Below, in pieces: positions 1 through 8,780 of a stretch of 64,000 nucleotides of DNA; within the stretch, counting starts at the first letter, position 1, and the number at the start of each line of letters is the position of its first letter. Both the position numbers and the translations under genes were made by a program. The DNA lies in contig JAIYCT010000003.1 of assembly GCA_027487865.1 (NCBI GenBank), forward strand, positions 491,455 through 555,454, given 5' to 3'. The notes under the pieces were generated by a model. That model was not told the origin of the DNA. It did no database searches and saw only the letters and a program-made list of their open reading frames with translations. The DNA is from Microbacteriaceae bacterium (GTDB lineage Bacteria; Actinomycetota; Actinomycetes; Actinomycetales; Microbacteriaceae).

Positions 1-146
1 AAGATGTCCTTCATGTTGTCGCTGTAGTGCTGTCCAGACCAAACAAATTCAAAGTCGCTGCCAAGTGTTGACTTTAGGTGCTTGATAATCAGGCTTGCAC
101 GAATTACATCAGGTCTAATACCTAGCACCATAGAAATTTTTGGCAA
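1..146 (-). CDS. UDP-N-acetylglucosamine 2-epimerase (WecB-like), N-terminal fragment
   Basis: Only the first 48 or so codons are present; the rest lies beyond the left edge. The translation starts MPKISMVLGIRPDVIRAS and contains SGQHYSDNMKDI, which matches the N-terminal nucleotide-sugar epimerase pattern (a GTRPE-like loop, then a GQHxxxM motif). The family interconverts UDP-GlcNAc and UDP-ManNAc for surface polysaccharides. I chose the TTG at 146, two bases after the stop of the upstream gene; ATG 131 is an alternative. It is the last visible gene of a minus-strand operon with an RmlC-like and an SDR epimerase. In this family the usual GTRPE is here GIRPD. Confidence 0.72.
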   Translation of the reverse strand, partial: MPKISMVLGIRPDVIRASLIIKHLKSTLGSDFEFVWSGQHYSDNMKDI

Positions 147-148
147 AA

Positions 149-592
149 CTATCTTTCTTCAATCTTCCATGGGTCCCAAAGGCGAGACTCGAATCTAATG
201 TCGTCTGCTGCACTCTCGGCAAGTGTTGAACTCGAGAAGAACATCAGGATCGAATCCGTAGATAGAGACATAAAGCCATTTGCGTAGCCCGCAGGAATTA
301 GCAAGGCCCCAGGCTTAGAGCCTGAAAGCACAAATCTTTCAATCGGCAAGTCCCTCGATGGCTTCTCCCAGTCATCGACCTTCACACCGGCTACGAGAGC
401 AGAACCCTGAAGACAAACCACAGCCTTGGCCTCGTGCTTGTGCCCATGCCAAGCTCGAATGAAACCTTGCTTGTGATTCTCAACCACATAGAAACGCTTG
501 TAGCCGGCCAAGGCAAAGTCATTAATGAACTTCAGCGAGCCTCTGTCATCAACTGCAAGTCCACCTGCAACGAATTCAATTTTCGAGGTCAT
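149..592 (-). CDS. dTDP-4-dehydrorhamnose 3,5-epimerase-like (RmlC/cupin) sugar epimerase
   Basis: 147 residues, shorter than classical RmlC (about 180). It contains a cupin core: RAWHGHKHEAKAVVCLQG (about residues 46-63) resembles the RmlC RGLHxQ...K...G strand, and LIPAGYANGFMSL resembles the IPxGxAHGF segment. The usual second histidine of that segment is Asn here, so catalysis cannot be assumed and the substrate is unknown. The ATG at 592 overlaps the stop of the upstream epimerase by one base (TAATG), implying translational coupling. Context is nucleotide-sugar modification for surface glycan. It could also be a sugar isomerase of the WxcM/FdtA type. Confidence 0.7.
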   Translation of the reverse strand: MTSKIEFVAGGLAVDDRGSLKFINDFALAGYKRFYVVENHKQGFIRAWHGHKHEAKAVVCLQGSALVAGVKVDDWEKPSRDLPIERFVLSGSKPGALLIPAGYANGFMSLSTDSILMFFSSSTLAESAADDIRFESRLWDPWKIEER

Positions 593-1539
593 TACTTAGC
601 TCCTAGCAACCCCTGAAGGGCTGCTACGTTGCTAAAGCGAGGAAGACTAACGTCAGGAATGCGGTTCTGGGAAATCGCTTTGTAAATCTCAACGATTCCG
701 TCATCTACCGACCACTTGGGCTCAAAACCCAACTCAGTCCTAGCTTTATCGCTGGAAACTGCATAGTTTCTAGCGTCTTGGAACGAGGACTCCGTGATCT
801 TTAGAACCGCACCTGGGACGTGCTCCTGGATCTTTTCAGCCAGTGCGATGATGGTCAGGTTCTCAGTGTGAAGGTTGTAAATACCAGTGCTGTGGGTGTC
901 AATGTGCGGAACCATGGCGGTTGCAACGTCTCTGACGTGTAGAAGTGGCCTGTACTGCTGCCCACCAAATACGCTCATCTGCTTTTCTTTGACTGCTCTA
1001 ATCGTGAGAACGTTTAGAACAAGGTCCACTCTCAATCTCGAATATGTGTCACTCAGTCCAAATAAGGTTCCGAGTCTGAAAATCAGAGTCTCGTTCGGTG
1101 CTGCCAAAAGGACTTTCTCAGCCTCAATCTTCGATTCCGCATAAAGGGAAAGTGGGTCGAATGGGCTGGATTCGTCCAAGAGCCCATCCTGCGCTCCGTA
1201 CACGCTACAAGTGGAAGGGAAGATGATTCTTCCGGAGAAGTTTGCAACTAGGTTCTTGACCGAACCGACATTTGTTTCCATAGTCAGTTCTGGGTTGAGC
1301 GCGCAGGCTGGATCTCCCACAAATGCAGCCAGCCAAACAACGGTGTCTGCCCAGTCAAGGTGGGGCTTCAGTGAATCGATGTCGTTGATGTCACCGTAGA
1401 TAAAATCGACGCTTTTTAGGTACGCATCTTCATAAACTAATTTGTCAAAAACTCGAACCTCGTGACCAGCCTCCAGGGCAGCATCCACCAAGTACCCACC
1501 GACATAACCTGCTCCACCAGCAACCAAAACCTTAGACAT
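592..1539 (-). CDS. NAD-dependent epimerase/dehydratase (extended SDR), nucleotide-sugar
   Basis: 315 residues with the extended SDR layout. The N-terminal Rossmann loop GGAGYVGGYL is at about residues 8-17, followed by GDINDI and a WLAAFVGD segment. The catalytic S/T and YxxxK are seen as PSTCSVYG and YAESK (about 108-138). The family oxidises or epimerises nucleotide-linked sugars (UDP-glucose 4-epimerase, GDP-mannose epimerase and similar); the exact substrate cannot be read. It starts with ATG at 1539 with GGAG eight bases upstream. First gene of a three-gene minus-strand operon, divergent from a glycosyltransferase-like gene. Confidence 0.85.
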   Translation of the reverse strand: MSKVLVAGGAGYVGGYLVDAALEAGHEVRVFDKLVYEDAYLKSVDFIYGDINDIDSLKPHLDWADTVVWLAAFVGDPACALNPELTMETNVGSVKNLVANFSGRIIFPSTCSVYGAQDGLLDESSPFDPLSLYAESKIEAEKVLLAAPNETLIFRLGTLFGLSDTYSRLRVDLVLNVLTIRAVKEKQMSVFGGQQYRPLLHVRDVATAMVPHIDTHSTGIYNLHTENLTIIALAEKIQEHVPGAVLKITESSFQDARNYAVSSDKARTELGFEPKWSVDDGIVEIYKAISQNRIPDVSLPRFSNVAALQGLLGAK

Positions 1540-1595
1540 GTATTGACTCCATTCTTGTCGCTAGGCTAGCAGCATCTTTAGCGATAGGGGCCCGC

Positions 1596-2390
1596 GTGGG
1601 TATGAAAATCTTCTTGAATCCAGAAGTTATGTCCGGTCTTGGGGAAGACACTTTTTGGACTTGGTTCCAGAGGGAATCAGGAGCCGAAGTTGGAGTGCCA
1701 AGACACATTGGCTCGAACGATATTGTGCTCCATTACTCAACAATGGGAAAACCTTCATTTCCCAATCAAACCATCAATCTATTGTGGGAGCTTTACCCTG
1801 AAATGTCCCTAAGACTTGGCAAGAAGTTTGGTTCGAAAAATAGGCGTATTGGTAAGTCGTTGGTATCAAAGTGGCATGCCGTGGCAACGCCTTACAGCAG
1901 GGCTTTCTATCCAGTGAGCACAAAAGTCTTACCGATTGCAGTGAATTCAGATATGTTCAAACCCGCGGAATCAAAGTCCGCCGCTAAGAAGATGTTAGGA
2001 CTTGATCCAAATCGGCCCGTCGCTTTTTGGTCTGGCGCTAATCACGTGATGAAAGGGCCCGACCTCAGGGATTCGTGGCTTGAGAGCAACCCTGTTTGGC
2101 AGGGTCTCATCATTTCCAAGGAGAAACCGATTGGCCAAGAGGAGCTGGCGCTTCACATGCAAGCATCCGATGGGTTTCTAAACACGTCAAGGTTGATCCC
2201 ATATTTTATGGTTGATTGGGAATGCATTGCCGCGGATTTGCCAATGATTGAAGCTGGAGGCGTTGAAAGGGAGTTTTTGCTCCCGAATTCAAACACTAGA
2301 TCGGTGTTGTTCGAGAAGAATTGGGACAGAAAATCCGCAATTGACCTATGGCTGAAATTCATCGACGAATGCTCCCAGACTCTAAAGTAA
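1596..2390 (+). CDS. Glycosyltransferase-like protein (GT-B type), surface polysaccharide
   Basis: 264 residues. The middle (LPIAVNSDMFKPAES, then RPVAFWSGANHVMKGP, about 110-155) looks like the hinge and start of the C-terminal Rossmann half of a GT4-type glycosyltransferase. The protein is short for the family and lacks a clear EX7E motif, so donor and activity are unknown. Start is GTG 1596 (AGGGG five bases upstream) or ATG 1602. The 3' end overlaps the following GT2-type gene by 43 bases. Phenylalanine/tryptophan-rich composition and weaker codon bias than the core genes suggest a variable, possibly acquired surface-glycan region. Confidence 0.55.
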   Translation: MGMKIFLNPEVMSGLGEDTFWTWFQRESGAEVGVPRHIGSNDIVLHYSTMGKPSFPNQTINLLWELYPEMSLRLGKKFGSKNRRIGKSLVSKWHAVATPYSRAFYPVSTKVLPIAVNSDMFKPAESKSAAKKMLGLDPNRPVAFWSGANHVMKGPDLRDSWLESNPVWQGLIISKEKPIGQEELALHMQASDGFLNTSRLIPYFMVDWECIAADLPMIEAGGVEREFLLPNSNTRSVLFEKNWDRKSAIDLWLKFIDECSQTLK

Positions 2391-3226
2391 GAAGGCCTCC
2401 AAGGGTCTCTATTTTTGCAGTGGTTTACAGATCAATCGATTACGCCCGCTTCATAAACCAAGTCGTGAATGATTCGTGCCCTGAGATTGCAAATGGCGAG
2501 GCGGAATTCTTCTTGGTTGCCAACCAACCGGAACCAGATTTGAAGGCTTGGCTTTCAAAGTCGGAACTCTCGTACATTGAATACTGGCCTGAAAAAGAAG
2601 TGACGGCCGAATGTGGGCCGAGTTATCTCGCAGGGGTTTACGCAGCCTACAATCACGGCGTACACGCAGCGTCGGGAGATGTTGTTGTGATGCTGAATTC
2701 CGATATGGTTCCGTCTCCTGAATGGCTTCAGATGATGATTGAGGAATTCCAACCTGGCGACCTCCTAAGTCCCTGGCTTGTCGAACCCTTTCATCCAAAG
2801 TACGGGGTTTTTCCAGGAGCTATTGAGGCAAACTTTGGGCGTTCGCCTCGAACTTTTCAAACTCAGAATTGGGAGGCGTTTTGTAGAGCAGGAGCCGCAA
2901 GCCTTCCTGCTGGTTCATCACCTCCATTCATGCCTGTTATGGTGAGAAAGGACAAATTCCTTCAACTGGGAGGATTTCCCCAAGGCAACTTACTCGTGAA
3001 TGGTGAGTGCGTCCCTGCCGACAAGAACTATTTTGATTCCCTTGAGGCCTTGGGGATGAGGCATCGGTTCATTGCAAAGCCCGTTTACTTTTATCACTTC
3101 AAGGAGGGCGAAAAGCGGACGGAAACCCTCTTTAGAATATTGACAGATTCATTACCTTCCCTTGCCAGAAAGCTGAGGCTCGACAAGCTACTTCACTTTC
3201 TTCGAAAACTTCGCATTAAATCTTGA
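2348..3226 (+). CDS. Glycosyltransferase family 2-like protein
   Basis: 292 residues. RVSIFAVVYRS (about 18-28) is the usual first beta strand of a GT-A glycosyltransferase, and GDVVVMLNSDMVPSPEWL (about 109-126) carries an acidic metal-binding NSD in place of DxD. A basic C-terminus (ARKLRLDKLL...) may sit on the membrane. The family moves a sugar from a nucleotide donor onto a glycan acceptor; here probably cell-surface polysaccharide, judged from the neighbours. The start is uncertain: ATG 2348 lies inside the previous gene, ATG 2369 is an alternative, and neither has a good ribosome site. Confidence 0.72.
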   Translation: MAEIHRRMLPDSKVRRPPRVSIFAVVYRSIDYARFINQVVNDSCPEIANGEAEFFLVANQPEPDLKAWLSKSELSYIEYWPEKEVTAECGPSYLAGVYAAYNHGVHAASGDVVVMLNSDMVPSPEWLQMMIEEFQPGDLLSPWLVEPFHPKYGVFPGAIEANFGRSPRTFQTQNWEAFCRAGAASLPAGSSPPFMPVMVRKDKFLQLGGFPQGNLLVNGECVPADKNYFDSLEALGMRHRFIAKPVYFYHFKEGEKRTETLFRILTDSLPSLARKLRLDKLLHFLRKLRIKS

Positions 3227-3268
3227 GCTGACCAAATGGCCCTCCTGCACTGAATTCCTCACTTGGCC

Positions 3269-3274
3269 TAAACT
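3269..3274 (+). promoter_or_regulatory. Candidate -10 element (TAAACT) of fdxA
   Basis: TAAACT matches the actinobacterial TANNNT pattern. A start near 3281 would give an 18-base leader that holds AGGAG at 3290-3294, four bases before the ATG. The -35 position (TGCACT) is weak. Confidence 0.4.
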
Positions 3275-3298
3275 AGGAGACATAGATCTAGGAGTCAG

Positions 3299-3619
3299 AT
3301 GACTTACGTAATTGCGCTTCCCTGTGTGGATGTGAAAGACAAGGCATGTATCGATGAGTGCCCAGTTGACTGTATCTATGAGGGTGACCGCATGCTTTAC
3401 ATCCACCCGGATGAGTGTGTGGATTGCGGTGCGTGTGAGCCTGTTTGCCCAGTTGAGGCGATCTATTACGAAGACGATCTTCCCGGTGAGTGGAGCGAGT
3501 ACTACAAGGCGAACGTTGACTTCTTCTCTGAGATTGGATCTCCAGGAGGAGCTGCCAAAGTTGGCCCAGTCCCTGGAGACCACCCGCTAATTTCAGCACT
3601 GCCACCTCAGGGCGAATAG
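3299..3619 (+). CDS. fdxA: Ferredoxin, 7Fe-8S/FdxA type
   Basis: 106 residues. Cys-rich N-terminal half: C9, C17 and C21 (CIDECPVDC) and a second motif [12 protein letters not shown], giving one [3Fe-4S] and one [4Fe-4S] cluster as in actinobacterial FdxA. The C-terminal part ([15 protein letters not shown]) is the typical extension of this family. It transfers electrons in the cytoplasm, partner unknown. ATG 3299 has AGGAG upstream. It is coupled to dapC: its TAG stop shares its last base with the GTG start of dapC, a neighbour pair common in Actinobacteria. Confidence 0.95.
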   Translation: MTYVIALPCVDVKDKACIDECPVDCIYEGDRMLYIHPDECVDCGACEPVCPVEAIYYEDDLPGEWSEYYKANVDFFSEIGSPGGAAKVGPVPGDHPLISALPPQGE

Positions 3620-4725
3620 TGTTTCAAGGTTTGCCGGAGTACCCCTGGCAAAAGCTCAAGCCCTATCGAGAGATTGCGGCTAAGAACCCTAATGGTGCAA
3701 TAGATCTTTCCGTCGGCAACCCAATTGACCCAACACCACAGGTGATTCAAGCCGCTCTCGATGCCGCATCGGACTCGCCAGGATATCCAACAACCTGGGG
3801 TGAAGTTTCTGCGAGGGCGGCCGTCTGCGAGTGGTATGGCCGCCGCAGAAAGTCGCCAGGGCTAAATCCAGACCAGGTTTTACTAACTATCGGCTCTAAA
3901 GAATTCATCTCCTGGATGCCGATCATGCTCGGCGTAGGTGCTGGAGACGTTGTTGTCCAACCTCGCTTTGCTTACACCGCATATGCAGTTGGCGCTGCAT
4001 TCGCAGGGGCTGAAATCTTTGTTGGCGATGAGCCAAACGAATGGCCAGAAAATACCAAGTTGATTTGGCTCAACAGCCCAGGAAACCCAAATGGTTCAGT
4101 TCACTCGGTTGAGTTCCTAAAGCGAGCACTAGCTAGGGCTCGCGAATTAGGTGCCGTAATCGTCAATGACGAGTGTTACGCCGAAATGGGATGGAATGCA
4201 CCATGGGATGAATACATCCCGTGCATGCTCGATCCTGAAGTCACCGGCGGCGACCTAACCAATGTTCTTTCTATTTACTCGCTGAGCAAGCAGTCAAACC
4301 TTGCTGGCTACCGTGCTGCCTTTGCAGCCGGCGACGAGCGACTAATCAAGGGACTAGTGAACCTGCGCATGCACTCCGGGATGATGGTGCCGATGCCGGT
4401 GCAAAAGGCGATGGTTGCTGCCTTGGGTGACGAGTCACACGTTGCTACACAAAAAGAGATTTACCGACAGCGTAGAGATGTTTTGCTACCGGCGCTTGCG
4501 GCTTACGGATTTGAAGTTCAAGACTCCGAGGCTGGATTGTATTTATGGGTAACCAAGGGTAAAGACTGCTGGGAAACCATTGCCGAACTTGCTCAATTGG
4601 GCATTGTGGCTGTTCCTGGAGAGTTTTATGGAGAGGCCGGCAAAAACTTTGTTCGTTTCTCAATAACTGCGACCGACCAAGAGGTTTTTGAGGCTGCAAA
4701 CCGCCTCAAAAATGCTCTAGGCTAG
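3619..4725 (+). CDS. dapC: Succinyldiaminopimelate transaminase
   Basis: 368 residues, fold type I PLP aminotransferase. Seen are the substrate and PLP segments SVGNPIDPTP, NSPGNPNGS, NDECYAEM and SIYSLSKQSNLAGYR, where K224 is the expected Schiff-base lysine. It converts N-succinyl-2-amino-6-ketopimelate to N-succinyl-LL-diaminopimelate in the lysine/peptidoglycan pathway. The link to fdxA by a one-base overlap (GTG start at 3619) is the usual actinobacterial arrangement and supports DapC over other class I aminotransferases. Assignment to DapC rather than a related aminotransferase rests on context. Confidence 0.88.
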   Translation: MFQGLPEYPWQKLKPYREIAAKNPNGAIDLSVGNPIDPTPQVIQAALDAASDSPGYPTTWGEVSARAAVCEWYGRRRKSPGLNPDQVLLTIGSKEFISWMPIMLGVGAGDVVVQPRFAYTAYAVGAAFAGAEIFVGDEPNEWPENTKLIWLNSPGNPNGSVHSVEFLKRALARARELGAVIVNDECYAEMGWNAPWDEYIPCMLDPEVTGGDLTNVLSIYSLSKQSNLAGYRAAFAAGDERLIKGLVNLRMHSGMMVPMPVQKAMVAALGDESHVATQKEIYRQRRDVLLPALAAYGFEVQDSEAGLYLWVTKGKDCWETIAELAQLGIVAVPGEFYGEAGKNFVRFSITATDQEVFEAANRLKNALG

Positions 4726-4758
4726 GGGTAAAGCCAACCCTCACAAAGGAGCTAGCGT

Positions 4759-6033
4759 TTGACTTCTAACGAGAAGGTGTCCCTTCGATACGGTGCCCAC
4801 GAGGCAGAACTTTCTGTAATCGAATCGACCGATGGCCCTGGCGGAATTGATATTTCAAAGCTCATTGCCACAACTGGGCTTAGTTCCTATGACCAGGGTT
4901 TTGTAAACACCTCCTCAACCAAGAGCGCAATCACCTTTATCGATGGCGATCAGGGCATTCTTCGCCATCGCGGCTACCCAATCGAGCAGCTTGCGGAAAA
5001 GAAGACCTTTCTAGACGTCGCTTACCTCTTGATTTACGGCGAGCTACCTTCTGCGAGCGAGCTTGAAGCTTTCGACGAGAAGTTGCGCGAACGCTCGATG
5101 ATTCACCCAAACATGGTTCGCTTTTTTGAAGCTTTTGAGCACTCGGCTCACCCTATGGCAATCCTCTCCTCGGCAGTTTCTGTATTGTCAACTTTCTACA
5201 ACGACTCAACTGACGCCAGAGACCCAGAGCAGGTCGATCTCTCGACCATAAGACTTTTGGCGAAGCTTCCAGTTATTACCGCCTACACCTATAAGTCACT
5301 GGTGGGGGAGAGCCTTGTTGAGCCGGACAAGTCACTGTCATTGGTGGAGAACTTCTTGCGCATGACATTTGGCCACAAGGGTGAAGAGTGGTCTGCAAAC
5401 CCAGTTTTGACCAAAGCCCTAGACACTTTGTTGCTGTTACACGCTGACCACGAGCAGAACTGCAGCACCTCGACGGTGAGACTTGTTGGTTCGTCTCACG
5501 CGAACTTGTTTGCTTCTATCTCCTCCGGCATCAACGCCCTGTCTGGCCCGCTACACGGCGGTGCAAACGAAGCTGTTTTGGACATGCTTACCTTTATTCA
5601 CGAGTCCGGTGACTCGGTTCAGAAGTATGTCGAGCGCGTAAAGAACAAAGAAGACGGCATTCGCCTTATGGGCTTCGGCCACCGCGTCTACAAGTCCTTT
5701 GACCCAAGAGCAACCATTGTGAAGTCTCACGCAGATGAGGTCCTTAGAGAACTTGGTGTCTCGGACCCGCTACTGGATATCGCAAAGGAGCTTGAGGCTG
5801 CGGCTTTGGCCGATTCTTACTTTGTTGAGCGCAAGCTTTACCCAAACGTTGACTTCTACACCGGTGTTATATACAAGGCGATGGGCTTCCCATCCAGAAT
5901 GTTCACACCATTGTTTGCGGTTGGACGCCTGCCAGGTTGGATTGCACACTGGCGAGAGCAGAACGCTGATACCACGACAAGAATCGGTCGCCCACAGCAG
6001 GTTTACACCGGCCACACCGAGCGCTCAATCTAA
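4759..6033 (+). CDS. gltA: Citrate synthase
   Basis: 424 residues, type I citrate synthase length. Catalytic regions are visible: GPLHGGANEAVL (substrate histidine) and GFGHRVYKSFDPRA (second histidine and arginine), with RHRGYPIEQLAE near the N-terminus. It condenses oxaloacetate and acetyl-CoA at TCA cycle entry. The start is TTG 4759 with AAAGGA eight bases upstream; no ATG fits. The 3' end overlaps the convergent rsmD by four bases (CTAA). Confidence 0.96.
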   Translation: MTSNEKVSLRYGAHEAELSVIESTDGPGGIDISKLIATTGLSSYDQGFVNTSSTKSAITFIDGDQGILRHRGYPIEQLAEKKTFLDVAYLLIYGELPSASELEAFDEKLRERSMIHPNMVRFFEAFEHSAHPMAILSSAVSVLSTFYNDSTDARDPEQVDLSTIRLLAKLPVITAYTYKSLVGESLVEPDKSLSLVENFLRMTFGHKGEEWSANPVLTKALDTLLLLHADHEQNCSTSTVRLVGSSHANLFASISSGINALSGPLHGGANEAVLDMLTFIHESGDSVQKYVERVKNKEDGIRLMGFGHRVYKSFDPRATIVKSHADEVLRELGVSDPLLDIAKELEAAALADSYFVERKLYPNVDFYTGVIYKAMGFPSRMFTPLFAVGRLPGWIAHWREQNADTTTRIGRPQQVYTGHTERSI

Positions 6034-6596
6034 GGTTTTTCGTAAATCCAGACTGCGGTATCGCCATAGGTCTTTGAGCTTTGAAGTTCGAGTGATTCAA
6101 TCTCAAGTTGCTCACTGCGGCTAGATCTCTCAACAACAACTAGCCCTTCGTCGCTCAAAAAGTCAGAAATCGAGTTCAGCAGCAGCTCTAGTTCCGAATT
6201 GGGGAAGTCGTAGGGCGGGTCAATAAAGACAAGGTCAAACCCTGCTATTACAGACTTTAGGTAGCGCTGAGCATCTAGGTTGTGGGCTTGAATCTTGTTC
6301 GAGATTCCCTGCTTATCAAAAGAGCTAAGGCTGCTTTTTACATTCTGCTCAAGCAAGCCAAATGCATTTCGATCGCGTTCAACCAGGTCGATAGAAGTCG
6401 CGCCCCTTGAGGCTGATTCAAGGCCTAAAGCGCCGGTGCCAGCGAATAGATCAAGAACCTTTGCACCCTCGATAACCCCCATGGCGTCGAGCTTTGCAAA
6501 CAGGCTCTCTTTTACTCGGTCCGAGGTGGGGCGGGTTGCCTTGGCAGCGGGCTTGAGCTGCAATGAGCCAATGGCTCCGGCAATGATTCTGGTCAC
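6030..6596 (-). CDS. rsmD: 16S rRNA (guanine(966)-N(2))-methyltransferase
   Basis: 188 residues. The SAM-binding motif DLFAGTGALGLESASRGA and the catalytic DPPYDF motif define RsmD, which methylates G966 of 16S rRNA. The N-terminus (MTRIIAGAIGSLQLKPA) also fits. GTG 6596 has no Shine-Dalgarno but a TAGGCT -10-like hexamer seven bases upstream, suggesting a leaderless mRNA. Divergent from recG and convergent with gltA. In many Actinobacteria rsmD sits between recG and coaD in the same direction; here it is inverted and placed before recG. Confidence 0.94.
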   Translation of the reverse strand: MTRIIAGAIGSLQLKPAAKATRPTSDRVKESLFAKLDAMGVIEGAKVLDLFAGTGALGLESASRGATSIDLVERDRNAFGLLEQNVKSSLSSFDKQGISNKIQAHNLDAQRYLKSVIAGFDLVFIDPPYDFPNSELELLLNSISDFLSDEGLVVVERSSRSEQLEIESLELQSSKTYGDTAVWIYEKP

Positions 6597-6603
6597 GATT
6601 GTG

Positions 6604-6609
6604 AGCCTA
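6604..6609 (-). promoter_or_regulatory. Candidate leaderless -10 (TAGGCT) of rsmD
   Basis: TAGGCT on the minus strand ends seven bases before the GTG of rsmD, placing the expected transcription start at the start codon. No Shine-Dalgarno is present. Confidence 0.5.
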
Positions 6610-6619
6610 GTGAAAAAGG

Positions 6620-8770
6620 TTGGCGATTCAGGCGATGATTGTCTGTGTGCTGACAGAAACCTTGAAACTCGATTCGATCCTTGGGGATCGAACGGCGAAG
6701 GCTTTCGTCAAGCAGTTTGGAATCTCGACTATTGCTGAGCTTTTAGAGCATTACCCAAGACGTTATTCAAAACGTGGCGAGCTAACCCCAATCTCATCTT
6801 TGCCAATTGGCGAGGTAGTAACCGTCGTTGGCGAGGTGGTATCCACATCCTCTAGGCGGCTCAAGGGAAGAAGCGGCAACCTCCTCGAAGTCGTGATTAC
6901 CGATGGCTCGAAGACCCTAACGCTGGCATTTTTCAACCAGCACTGGCGAGAAAAAGAACTTCACGCTGGCGTCCGCGGACTCTTTAGCGGTCGAATCGGC
7001 GTCTTTTCAAACAAGCTGCAACTTGCTCATCCGGATTACGAGCTGTTCTCACAGGAGATTGACGATTCAGAGGCCAAGGCTTGGGCAGAGCTGCCAATCC
7101 CCATTTACCCAGCCTCAGGAACTCTCAGTACCTGGAAGATTCAAAAGTCTGTCGAGCTCGCACTTTCGGCAACAGGCGAAATAAATGAAGTTCTTCCTGC
7201 AAGCCTGTTGAAAAAACACAAGTTTTTGCAGCTCTCACAAGCTATTCATCAGATCCACGCACCGAGGGTTGATGGCGAGTGGCAGGCAGCTAGAGACTCT
7301 CTTCGCTTTCATGAGGTAATGCTCTTGCAGATCCAGCTGGCGCAGTCCAGGTCCAAGCGAAACCAGGTCGAAGCTTCGGTTAGAACTCCAGGTGACCTAC
7401 TTGGCGTGTTTGATAAGCGACTGCCTTTTGAGCTAACAGATGGCCAGCGGACAGTGGGGCAGGAGATCGAGAGCGACCTCGCCTCCGGTCACCCAATGCA
7501 CAGACTTTTGCAGGGTGAAGTTGGATCCGGTAAGACGTTGGTTGCGCTGCGTGCGGTTCTGACGGTTGCTCAATCAGGTGGACAGAGCGCTGTGCTGGCC
7601 CCAACTGAGGTTTTGGCCTCCCAGCACTTTGAGTCAATTAGAAACTCGCTCGGAGAAGAACTATCTAGAACATTGGGACTGCGCCTACTCACCGGGCAAA
7701 TGTCGACCGCTGAACGCAAAATTGCGATGCTGGACATCGCCAGTGGTAAGTGCCTATTGGCTATCGGAACTCACGCGCTGATAAGCGAAAAAGTGCAATT
7801 CTTTGACCTCTCTTTTGTTGTCGTAGACGAGCAGCATCGGTTTGGTGTTGGCCAAAGAGAAGCGCTTCGAGCAAAGGGCAAAACTGCACCGCATGTGTTG
7901 ACCATGACTGCAACTCCAATTCCAAGAACCATGGCAATAACCGTCTTTGGTGACTTGGAAATTTCGACCTTGGCAGAACTTCCAAAAGGTAGGCAGCCAA
8001 TCTCCACTCACGTGGTTGAGCTGGCAAAGCCAGCTCTGGTTGCAAGAGTGTGGCAGCGAGTGGCAGAAGAGGTCCAGGCTGGACGCCAGGCCTTTGTGGT
8101 TTGTCCGAGGATCGATGGCGAATTGGTTGAAGAAGGTTCTGAACCTTCCGAAACAGAGGAAGAAGTAGAGCAAGGACCAGCTCCTGCTGCTGCAGTGGAG
8201 GTTGTTGAAGCCCTAAAGCTTAACCCTGCTTTGGCAGGGCTAAACATTGGGCTTATGCACGGCAGGCAGTCGCTTGAGGAAAAGACTGCGGTTATGCAGT
8301 CCTTTACCTCTGGTGAAGTACAGGTTCTGGTCTCCACAACGGTTATTGAGGTTGGCGTGAACGTCCCAAATGCGACCGCAATGGTGATTTTGGATGCTGA
8401 TCGGTTCGGCATTTCTCAGCTGCACCAGCTTCGCGGTCGAGTTGGGCGTGGTGCTCACACTGGCGTTTGTCTAATGGTTTCGGCCAGCGAACCAGGATCT
8501 TTGGCCATGGAAAGACTCGATGCTGTTGCATCGACGGTGGATGGCTTCAAGCTCAGTGAATTGGATCTTGAAATTCGTGGCGAAGGTGATGTGCTCGGCA
8601 ACTTGCAATCTGGCGGAAAGTCGCAGCTCAAGCTACTGCGGGTGATCAAAGATGCCGAGCTTATTCAGCAGTGCAAGGGACTGGCTCAAGACTTGATTGA
8701 TGTTGGATTGCCTGACGAAACTAAAAAGGCATTGGAACTTGCAGATGCGGCAGCGCTCAAGCGCAGCTAA
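6620..8770 (+). CDS. recG: ATP-dependent DNA helicase RecG
   Basis: 716 residues. An N-terminal wedge/OB domain is followed by the helicase core: Walker A GEVGSGKTL, the DEQH box (VVDEQHRFG), TATPIPRTMA (motif III), and the RGRVGRG motif VI. RecG remodels stalled forks and Holliday junctions. A short acidic insert (EEGSEPSETEEEVEQ, about 510-524) lies in the second helicase lobe. The start is uncertain: TTG 6620, ATG 6635 and GTG 6647 are in frame and none has a good ribosome site. The TAA stop doubles as the first half of the coaD -10-like hexamer. Confidence 0.94.
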   Translation: MAIQAMIVCVLTETLKLDSILGDRTAKAFVKQFGISTIAELLEHYPRRYSKRGELTPISSLPIGEVVTVVGEVVSTSSRRLKGRSGNLLEVVITDGSKTLTLAFFNQHWREKELHAGVRGLFSGRIGVFSNKLQLAHPDYELFSQEIDDSEAKAWAELPIPIYPASGTLSTWKIQKSVELALSATGEINEVLPASLLKKHKFLQLSQAIHQIHAPRVDGEWQAARDSLRFHEVMLLQIQLAQSRSKRNQVEASVRTPGDLLGVFDKRLPFELTDGQRTVGQEIESDLASGHPMHRLLQGEVGSGKTLVALRAVLTVAQSGGQSAVLAPTEVLASQHFESIRNSLGEELSRTLGLRLLTGQMSTAERKIAMLDIASGKCLLAIGTHALISEKVQFFDLSFVVVDEQHRFGVGQREALRAKGKTAPHVLTMTATPIPRTMAITVFGDLEISTLAELPKGRQPISTHVVELAKPALVARVWQRVAEEVQAGRQAFVVCPRIDGELVEEGSEPSETEEEVEQGPAPAAAVEVVEALKLNPALAGLNIGLMHGRQSLEEKTAVMQSFTSGEVQVLVSTTVIEVGVNVPNATAMVILDADRFGISQLHQLRGRVGRGAHTGVCLMVSASEPGSLAMERLDAVASTVDGFKLSELDLEIRGEGDVLGNLQSGGKSQLKLLRVIKDAELIQQCKGLAQDLIDVGLPDETKKALELADAAALKRS

Positions 8771-8773
8771 CCT
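8768..8773 (+). promoter_or_regulatory. Candidate leaderless -10 (TAACCT) of coaD
   Basis: TAACCT begins on the recG stop codon and ends seven bases before the coaD GTG. There is no Shine-Dalgarno, so coaD is probably transcribed leaderless from here. Confidence 0.5.
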
Positions 8774-8780
8774 TTACCTT

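Noticed and set aside
434..616. Small plus-strand frame opposite the RmlC-like gene
   Set aside because: It overlaps a convincing minus-strand gene entirely and has no ribosome site or recognisable domain.
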